From Sinomonas terrae (GTDB lineage Bacteria > Actinomycetota > Actinomycetes > Actinomycetales > Micrococcaceae), in NCBI RefSeq assembly GCF_022539255.1, contig NZ_JAKZBV010000001.1:4092001-4156000 (forward strand): a stretch of DNA of 64,000 bases, in the 5' to 3' direction. Each line of letters begins with the position of its first letter. The stretch's first letter is position 1. This document shows positions 58,210 to 64,000 of this stretch, in pieces. The notes beneath the pieces are model-generated. The model worked only from the letters and a program-made list of their open reading frames with translations, was not told the DNA's origin and made no database searches. The position numbers and the translations under genes are program-made.

Positions 58210-58444
58210 ATGGCCGTCACAGCTGGCGAGGCCCGCTGAGAGCTGGCCCGGCTGATTCAGCGGGTCAACCTCGACCGCACCGAGAACGGTCGTCTCGAAG
58301 CATGGCTCCGCGGTGCTGATCTCGAAGGCAGAGTATGACTCACTGGGTGGGGACACGGGCTACCTGCTCCAATTCCCAACCAACGCACAGCATCTCCTCT
58401 CGGCACTGCGCGAAGCCCGCGGATCTGGTGCCGCTCGCGGATGA
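58210..58444 (+). pseudogene. Phd/YefM-type antitoxin pseudogene
   Basis: The plus strand reads MAVTAGEAR, then an in-frame TGA, then ELARLIQRVNLDRTE, then after a frameshift near 58285 VVSKHGSAVLISKAEYDSL and GYLLQFPTNAQHLLSALREA to a stop at 58442. This is the standard YefM layout, broken twice. No YoeB-type toxin gene follows. A dead toxin-antitoxin remnant. Confidence 0.65.
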
Positions 58445-58454
58445 CCGGCCCCCG

Positions 58455-59282
58455 TCACACCGAGCCCTGACCGTCATGCCCACGATGGGCCTCGCGATAG
58501 GCCGTGAGGGCGTCGACGAGGAGTGCGTTCCTGTTGCCACCCGTCCAAGTGCCGGCGAGTCTGTCAATTACCTTCATGTGGTTCCTGTGGAACCGTACTG
58601 CACGGGTCTCGGCTTCGGCCGGACCCAGGGATGGTCGGGAGGGAACACGCGGCCGGGCGAAGATGTCGTTGAGCGGGACAGTGCTGCTGTCGGGCGAGAA
58701 GATCTCGGTGAGCCGGTCTCCCGCGGCCGCCCAGTTGACGGCGTCCAGCACGATGTCTTGGTACGAGAGGCCGGAAGCCCAGTGATGCTCTGCCAGCCAG
58801 CGGTTCAGATCTTTCGCCAGGTAGAGGGTCACGTAACCGGAATGCTCAGCGTCGCTGGCCTCGACTGAGGAGGGCGCCACCGGTGGGACAACCGGAGCGC
58901 TGGATGCAGGCTGCGATGGCAGATCTCTGCCTTCCTCTGATGGCTCCACCGCAGCCGCCGCCGGCTCTGTTCCCTGGGCCAAGTTCCGTGCCCCGACACC
59001 CGGAGTGTCGACGAGGCTATGAGCGCTATGGCCTGCTTCCGTCTGCAGGACCCTGTACCGCCTCTCGACCGCCGACAGATTCATCGCTGCCAGTACCCTC
59101 ACCCGGGGTGGGGTCCCGCGCCCGGACTTCTTGTCGTGCTTCAGCCTCAGTCGTGCTGCACGGACCTCGTTCCACAGGGCGGCGTGCTCTTCCTCGCTGA
59201 TCTTCAAGTTGTAGGTCCTGTCGTGCCGCTTCGAACCAGACGCTCTGCGTCGGCTGCGCCTGTGCCGCAAATGAACACTCAT
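58455..59282 (-). CDS. Protein with a family A-like module and two RHH-like segments
   Basis: This 275-residue protein has a basic N-terminus and a divergent family A module (about 22-65: EEHAALWNEVRAARLRLKHD, KKSGRGTPPRVRVLAAMNL). A disordered Pro/Ser/Glu middle follows, then VTLYLAKDLNRWLAEHHWAS (about 150-195) and TRAVRFHRNHMKVIDRLAGT with NRNALLVDALTAYREAHRG (about 225-270). The last resembles ribbon-helix-helix or partition proteins. DNA binding is inferred. Confidence 0.6.
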   Translation of the reverse strand: MSVHLRHRRSRRRASGSKRHDRTYNLKISEEEHAALWNEVRAARLRLKHDKKSGRGTPPRVRVLAAMNLSAVERRYRVLQTEAGHSAHSLVDTPGVGARNLAQGTEPAAAAVEPSEEGRDLPSQPASSAPVVPPVAPSSVEASDAEHSGYVTLYLAKDLNRWLAEHHWASGLSYQDIVLDAVNWAAAGDRLTEIFSPDSSTVPLNDIFARPRVPSRPSLGPAEAETRAVRFHRNHMKVIDRLAGTWTGGNRNALLVDALTAYREAHRGHDGQGSV

Positions 59283-59542
59283 GAGCAGGACCGTAGCCTT
59301 GATGACGCGGCCCGCGCGACGAGGCAGACCCCCGTCCGCCGGTCGTCAGCGCAGCCGTAGGAAAACGGTTCTGCTCGGCGACGAGCAGTCTCCCGTCCCA
59401 ATGGACAAAACTGGGCCGTCTCGAAGTGACGTGGTCGGCTCCGTTTGTGACGTCATCGACGGCGCCAGGGCTTGCTCGACTACCCCCGGTGGGCTCAGGT
59501 CGCGGAGTTGGACCTGTCAACGATGGTCCGCAGAGCGCCCGC

Positions 59543-60278
59543 TCAATCCGTCCCTATCGACGACGCGATAAGGTCATCCTCGATGGTGACCATCTCAGCG
59601 ATCTTGGTGGCAATGATGGCCATCGAATCTTCCGCCGTGTCCAACCCGTTTCGGGAACCGAGCAAGGGGCTGACCATCCGAAGTTCGTCATAGGTCGTCT
59701 TGTGCACGACAGGGATCAGCAGGTCCCGCGCAAGGAGTGCCGAAAGCTCCTTGCCCGAGACCCCGCGGGTTGTCGACGCGCTTAGGGAGCGCCGGGGTGA
59801 CCAGCACAAGACCCGTACGCGACTTCGCCAGGCCTCTGTCGATCTCTCGCAGGAACGGTTGGCCAAGGACAATGTCCTTCTCGCTGAACCAGACAGACAC
59901 CCTTTCGGCTGTAAGGAGCTCATGTAGTTCCGTGGCGGCACCGCGCCGGTCATCCCATGCGTGGCAGAGAAAGACGTCCCGAAGGGCAGGCTCTTGGCAT
60001 GCTCTTGACTCTGCCGTGCGGCGAAGAGGGGTCAGGGCCCGCACTTGGTCAGCGGTGTAGGTGACGGCTGAGTTGCTCGGCGACCAGCTCGGCCGCGTTC
60101 TGCCGCTGACTGATCCGCCGCCACCGCTCGAACTCCCGCTGCTGCGTCGCGGCGTGTAGGCCGGCGGCGAGTAGTAGGACCTGGACGAGTATCCAGAGCC
60201 TCTGCCGCCGTGCACGGGGCAGGCCGCCGCTCCAGCTGCCGTTCGGTGGCCACGCGAGGGGGCTGTGCACCTACTCAT
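59543..60278 (-). pseudogene. TIR domain protein gene with a frameshift
   Basis: The N-terminal 80 residues are Ser/Gly-rich with CPVHGGRG. The TIR domain follows: LRDVFLCHAWDDRRGAATEL, HELLTAERVSVWFSEKDIVL and GQPFLREIDRGLAKSRTGLV. Near 59765 the frame changes by one base, and the rest (GKELSALLARDLLIPVVHKT, then LGSRNGLDTAEDSMAIIATK) continues to a stop at 59543. TIR proteins often hydrolyse NAD+ in phage defence. It reads as a defence gene that is broken, unless the shift is a sequencing error. Confidence 0.7.
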
Positions 60279-60730
60279 GGCCCGATCCTATCCACTCGGA
60301 GCCTTCCGGCTGGGTGGACGCGACTTCGGCCTCGGCCTCGGTCTGGAGTATCCACACGGCCGAGCGGTTCTCGCTGTCTCACAGACATCTCCTAGATGAG
60401 CCGAGCCTCGTTCACCGGCCATGCGTCGCTGAACGGGTCTCGGAAGGCGGTCTCAGAAGTCTCCGTCGCGGGTCGGAGTTTACGTGACGGAGGCGAACGA
60501 ACGGTGCCGCGCGCCAGAGCTTGCTTATTGGACGTTTGAGGGCCCCAGCTTTCGGAGTCCGTGAATTCCTTTGTTCACCGGAGTCCCCGGCCACAGTCTT
60601 GCCCTGCCTGGCCTGTGCCCGAGCAGTTCCAAGAAAGGAGATGCCCCGCCGGCGGGGCCCGGCAGGGCTTCTTGGGTGTTGCGGGGACGGGAGGTCGGTG
60701 AACGACGACCGCCTGGACTGGCTGCCCGCG
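60279..60730. other. Intergenic DNA, no gene recognised
   Basis: No convincing frame on either strand. A GC hairpin (GCCCCGCC/GGCGGGGC) at about 60644-60659 lies downstream of the minus-strand RES gene and may terminate it. Confidence 0.4.
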
Positions 60731-61369
60731 TTAGGCGGAACCGGGCAGCACCTCGATATGCAGGGGTGCGCAGAAGTCGGTCAGCCAGTCCAGGTCCGGG
60801 CCTACGGCGAAGATCCGGCCACTACCGGGCACGACCTCAAAGTCGCCCTCGGTCACACGGTCACCGAAGAACATGTAGGCCCGATCGCTGTTGTCCTGTC
60901 GGGACATCCAGGCGATCCCGTCGAAGCCGGCGGCGTGCGCGGCCTCTGCCCATTTGCGGGTCTGCGGGTAGTTCTGACCAGGTGTTGTCGTCAGCTGCTC
61001 GGGACCCACCTTCAACGCCCGCAGGTCGGTGCCCAGGAACGACGCCAGGCGCACTTCCCGCTTGATCTCCAGGGCGGCCATGACCTTGCTCTGGTAGTCG
61101 CCGTAGGAGATGACTCCTCCGGCGACCGGAATGTTCCGCAGCAGGGTTTCCGCGACGGCAGCCGCCTCGGTAGCGGCGGTATAGAGCACCGGAACGGCAG
61201 GTGTGCCGAAGAAGTGGAACCTTCCTGCGCCCTTGGGTCCGGGGTTGAACTCGTTCGTCCTGAACCGGTTGTCGTGCAGACGGTACATGCCGGTTGTGGC
61301 CGGCATGACGATGGTCCGGGGCCGGAAGGGCACTGGCGGATCCGGTGTCACCGGGCCGCCAGCGGTCAC
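60731..61369 (-). CDS. RES domain toxin (NAD+ phosphorylase type)
   Basis: This 212-residue RES protein has MYRLHDNRFRTNEFNPGPKG (conserved Arg near the start), GRFHFFGTPAVPVLYTAATE (the Tyr/Glu core), and AEAAHAAGFDGIAWMSRQDN near the end. RES toxins degrade NAD+ when not bound by their antitoxin. The GTG at 61369 overlaps the antitoxin stop by 4 nt. The reading frame appears intact, unlike several neighbours. Confidence 0.8.
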   Translation of the reverse strand: MTAGGPVTPDPPVPFRPRTIVMPATTGMYRLHDNRFRTNEFNPGPKGAGRFHFFGTPAVPVLYTAATEAAAVAETLLRNIPVAGGVISYGDYQSKVMAALEIKREVRLASFLGTDLRALKVGPEQLTTTPGQNYPQTRKWAEAAHAAGFDGIAWMSRQDNSDRAYMFFGDRVTEGDFEVVPGSGRIFAVGPDLDWLTDFCAPLHIEVLPGSA

Positions 61370-62055
61370 CAAGTACCCTCGAACTGATCCTTGGCCGCAG
61401 CCAGCACCCGGTCTTCTTCGCCGAGGTGGTCGACGGGCCGGTCCTGCTCGTGGAAGAAACTGCTCGGCGAGGTCAGCCAGAACACCAGGTCCTCGTCCGA
61501 GCGACCATTCTCCCGGGCAAGGGCGATGAGCTTGGGCATGACCGGCACGACGGCGCCTTTTTCGGCGTCGAACTGGAATCCGGGGAACCGGTAGGAGTTC
61601 GCCCGCATCACGCCGACGATGCTGCCTTCGCTGCGCAGCGTGGAGGCGATGGAGCGGTTTGGCTTCCTCGATCCCAGAAGCTCAGCGACCTGGATGCTGG
61701 TAAGCATGCCGAATTCCTTGTCGATGCTGCGCCAGATGTTCTCGGCAGCCTGGAGGCGCCGGGCCGTCTGCGGGGAGACCGCAACCGGACTCGTGGCCAT
61801 GGCTGCTCCGAGGGCGTGGACGCCTTCCCACACGGTGCTTGCCAGGCTGTTGAGTGCATCAGGGTCAAGGACCGTTGCCTTTGCCGCGTCGTGGGCTGCA
61901 CGGGCGGCAGGCTCGAAGCCCAGAGGGGCCAGGTGTGTCCTGGTGGCTGCGAAGGCATGAAGCGTATCGAGGACGGCTTCAGGAGCGACGTGAAGGTCGT
62001 CCAGCTCCTTGAGCAGTTGCAGCTGGGCCGGGCTCGGGTGCTCCGCAGCGGTCAT
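61366..62055 (-). CDS. Antitoxin partner of the RES toxin (Xre/ParS-like C-terminus)
   Basis: This 229-residue protein is longer than typical antitoxins (about 120-160). Residues about 110-229 carry the expected features: LTSIQVAELLGSRKPNRSIA, GSIVGVMRANSYRFPGFQFD and DLVFWLTSPSSFFHEQDRPV. The N-terminal 100 residues are Ala-rich and helical. It is upstream of and coupled to the RES gene, the normal order. GGAGGG lies upstream of its ATG. Confidence 0.78.
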   Translation of the reverse strand: MTAAEHPSPAQLQLLKELDDLHVAPEAVLDTLHAFAATRTHLAPLGFEPAARAAHDAAKATVLDPDALNSLASTVWEGVHALGAAMATSPVAVSPQTARRLQAAENIWRSIDKEFGMLTSIQVAELLGSRKPNRSIASTLRSEGSIVGVMRANSYRFPGFQFDAEKGAVVPVMPKLIALARENGRSDEDLVFWLTSPSSFFHEQDRPVDHLGEEDRVLAAAKDQFEGTW

Positions 62056-62117
62056 GGTCGACCCTCCTTCTCGTGTTTCCTGACGTTTTTTACACTCCGA
62101 TCATAGTGTCATTTTCA

Positions 62118-62418
62118 TCAATCGGATAGGGCCGGGCGTGCTGCTGCCACCCGGTGAGTGGGGGCATGGTGGTCGAGGTCGTAGCACGAGCGCCCGCAGG
62201 CCAGGCAGCGCCAGATGGTGCGCTCGGCATTGACGCAGTTCATGGCGCCGTGCAGGAGGCAGCGCGGCTTGTTCCAGATCGGGTCCAGCGAGACACCCCG
62301 GGTGCTGACTGTCGCCCGAAGAGACCATTCCCCGCGCGACTGGTTCGTGGCCGGGTTGAAGTTCGGGCTGTCGATCATGTCGATGATGTTGATGGTGCGG
62401 CTTCCTTCGTAGCAAGCG
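62118..62418 (-). pseudogene. Zinc-ribbon protein gene interrupted by the IS21 element (3' part)
   Basis: The minus-strand frame is open from the insertion-sequence end: ACYEGSRTINIIDMIDSPNF, then NPATNQSRGEWSLRATVSTR, and CLLHGAMNCVNAERTIWRCL with ACGRSCYD, to a stop at 62118. The Cys/His pattern suggests a zinc ribbon. A Met at 62378 could restart, but the sense continues upstream of it to the element. The 5' part would lie beyond the right edge of the window. Confidence 0.6.
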
Positions 62419-62537
62419 TGTCAACGGCCAGTTGGTTTTCCCCGTGGACGGCCAGTTGTTCTCCCCGGTGGCGGCCATCTTTCCTCCCCACGTATGGCCA
62501 GTTGATTCCCCGGTTCGGGTTTGGACTGTCTGTCGGG

Positions 62538-63335
62538 TCAGCGGAAGGGCGTCACCCCCTTGCCGGAGGCGGCTTGGGCGAGGCGGTAGGACTCGCCCTT
62601 GGTCTCGACCCGGTGGGCGTGGTGCATGAACCTGTCCACCGTCGCGGTCGCGATGGTCTTGGGCATGATCTCGTCGAATCCGGCCGGGGCGAGGTTCGAG
62701 CTGACCGCCATCGCCCGGCGCTCGTAGGCGGCGTCCACGAGGCGGTAGAACCCCTCGGCGGCGTCTGGGGAGACCGGGAGCAGGCCTATGTCGTCCACGA
62801 TGATCAGATCGCTGCGCACGACCCTGGTCAGGGCCCGGGCGATGGAGTCGTCGGCGCGGTGCTTGCGCACCAGGGCGCCGAGATCCTCGATCCCGAACCA
62901 GGACACGATCATGCCGGCCTCGACTGCCGCGTGGCCGAGCGCCTCGCAGAAGTGCGACTTCCCAGTCCCCGACGGCCCGTAGATCGCGAGATTCTCCCGC
63001 CGGCGGACCCATTCGAGGGACTTGAGTGCTTCCTGGGTCGGGCGCGGGATCGGGGAGAGCTCCTCGTCCCAGTCGCCGAAGGTCTTCCCTGCCGGGAAGC
63101 CGGCGGATTTGCGGCGGGTGATCAGGTTGGCGCGGTCGCGGCCGGCGACTTCCTCCGCGAGCAGGACCCGCACGAGCTCGGCCGGGTCCCAGCGCTGGGC
63201 CTTCGCGGTGGGGATCAGGTCCGTGAGCGCCTTGCGCATGTGGGGCAGCTTCAGCCGGCGGGTCAGCTCCAGGGCCTCGGCCAGCGGGTCGCCGTGGGCG
63301 CGGGCGACCACGGTCTGCATCGTTGTGATCGTCAC
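62538..63335 (-). CDS. istB: IstB-like ATP-binding protein of an IS21 element
   Basis: This AAA+ helper ATPase for the IstA transposase has 265 residues. Walker A is NLAIYGPSGTGKSHFCEALG, Walker B is SDLIIVDDIGLLPV, and the sensor region is MAVSSNLAP. It starts at a GTG overlapping the istA stop by 4 nt; an internal Met at 63320 is possible. It assembles on target DNA and recruits the transposase. Confidence 0.92.
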   Translation of the reverse strand: MTITTMQTVVARAHGDPLAEALELTRRLKLPHMRKALTDLIPTAKAQRWDPAELVRVLLAEEVAGRDRANLITRRKSAGFPAGKTFGDWDEELSPIPRPTQEALKSLEWVRRRENLAIYGPSGTGKSHFCEALGHAAVEAGMIVSWFGIEDLGALVRKHRADDSIARALTRVVRSDLIIVDDIGLLPVSPDAAEGFYRLVDAAYERRAMAVSSNLAPAGFDEIMPKTIATATVDRFMHHAHRVETKGESYRLAQAASGKGVTPFR

Positions 63336-64000
63336 CGGTCCTCCTCCTCGCCCGTCATGTCGGCGGCGGCGGGCTCTGAGCCATCGAGGCGGCCCCAGCC
63401 GCCCGTGCCCGGCTGGAGGGAATGGGCCTCGGAGGCCCGGGAGGGCTCCACGTGGGCGAGCCCGGCCTGGTAGCCCAGGATCGAGACCAGGTCCCTGTCG
63501 GCGAACCTGCCCGTCGTCGCGGCCGTGCCCAGGGCCCGGTCGACCTGGTCGGTGCCGTAGAGCTTGGCGAACGCAACGGCCTCGGCCATCTTCGCGCGGA
63601 TCCGCCTGGCTCCCGCGGCGGCGGCCTCGACCAGCCACGCCTTGGCACCCGCGCCGAGCATCAGGAACGCTGCCTCCTCCGGGGTGGTCGCCCTGGGCTG
63701 GCGGTCCGCGGCCTCATCCGCCCGGGGCGGGTAGTGCGCGTCGTCCAGGACTGGGGTCCCGGGACGCCCGGTCGCATGCCGGGCCACCTCGCGGGCCTCC
63801 CCGCGCTCGGCCACGGAAGTGACGATGACCTCCTCGCCCGCCTCGCGCACCCAGACCCTGGTGTTGGCCAGCTCGTGCGGGACCGAGTACCGGACCCCGT
63901 TCATCGACACGGTCGCGTCCCAGTTCACCCGGCGGGTGGTCCCGAACACCACCGTGAACGGCGCCTTCGGAAGCAGATGCAGCCGCTCCCGCTCCGCAGC
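63332..64000 (-). CDS. istA: IstA-like transposase of an IS21 element, C-terminal part
   Basis: The frame is open to the right edge and ends at 63332. It starts in the window at ERERLHLLPKAPFTVVFGTT and continues RRVNWDATVSMNGVRYSVPH, the beta-barrel region following the DDE domain in IstA. The DDE catalytic residues lie outside the window. At least 222 residues are seen. Confidence 0.88.
   Translation of the reverse strand, partial: AAERERLHLLPKAPFTVVFGTTRRVNWDATVSMNGVRYSVPHELANTRVWVREAGEEVIVTSVAERGEAREVARHATGRPGTPVLDDAHYPPRADEAADRQPRATTPEEAAFLMLGAGAKAWLVEAAAAGARRIRAKMAEAVAFAKLYGTDQVDRALGTAATTGRFADRDLVSILGYQAGLAHVEPSRASEAHSLQPGTGGWGRLDGSEPAAADMTGEEEDR

Larger units (their letters stand above)
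62419..64000 (-). mobile_element. IS21-family insertion sequence, partial
   Basis: The element end TGTCAACGGCCAGTTGG begins at about 62419. It is followed by several copies of GGCCAGTTG-like motifs ending in CCCC at about 62425, 62449, 62474 and 62495, the multiple terminal repeats typical of IS21 ends. It encodes istB and the end of istA and runs off the right edge. It lies inside a zinc-ribbon gene. Confidence 0.8.

Noticed and set aside
62101..63012. A 303-residue minus-strand protein spanning the insertion-sequence end
   Set aside because: It joins an out-of-frame part of istB to intergenic sequence; no family.

Overview
The window is high-GC DNA from an actinobacterium. Family content and gene style (S53 peptidase, actinobacterial Asp23 operon, stealth-type protein, GTGA/ATGA overlaps) suggest a Micrococcaceae member such as Arthrobacter or Sinomonas. 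That placement is inference. No rRNA gene, complete tRNA gene or CRISPR array was seen.

Positions 1-45,000 look like chromosome. From the left: a gluconokinase start with a divergent GntR regulator; class II aldolase plus DUF3151; a secreted S53 peptidase; a TerC-family membrane protein behind a yybP-ykoY-type manganese riboswitch; a TrmH-like methyltransferase; a molybdate operon (regulator, modA, modB, modC); a HAD-IIA phosphatase; a beta-phosphoglucomutase-like/GH65 phosphorylase pair; an alpha/beta hydrolase; pyrE; a stealth-type protein; and a metallophosphoesterase. Next is a large sugar-acid block (20.6-34.5 kb): gluconokinase, ManD-type dehydratase, fructuronate reductase, glucuronate isomerase, two TIM-barrel isomerases, two Gfo/Idh/MocA oxidoreductases, an ABC sugar transporter and a LacI regulator. 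Near-identical palindromes lie in front of four of its transcription units. nadE, xth, a second LacI/ABC sugar system and an Asp23 envelope operon follow.

Intergenic DNA in this part is unusual. A 31-bp repeat with core TCGGGTAC recurs at the 3' ends of eight genes, always in the same orientation relative to the gene. A 21-bp array and a 19-bp array occur once each. Many 3' ends carry hairpins sharing the arm GACGACGG.

From about 45.1 kb the DNA is accessory. At 46.1-50.9 kb is a probable RiPP-like locus. It holds four gapless 63-residue peptides with the motif ELLPxR[ED]T, a membrane M50 protease whose N-terminal region resembles a PqqD-like recognition domain, a SARP regulator, and 11-bp-spaced direct repeats upstream of one peptide gene. 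An integrase remnant and tRNA-like pieces lie at 51.2-51.8 kb. From 52 to 62 kb is a decaying defence/toxin-antitoxin region: an OLD nuclease with two frameshifts, a broken TIR gene, a dead YefM antitoxin, a broken VOC gene and an apparently intact RES/antitoxin pair. Two families of small basic modular-repeat proteins lie among them. An IS21-family element at the right edge has cut a zinc-ribbon gene.
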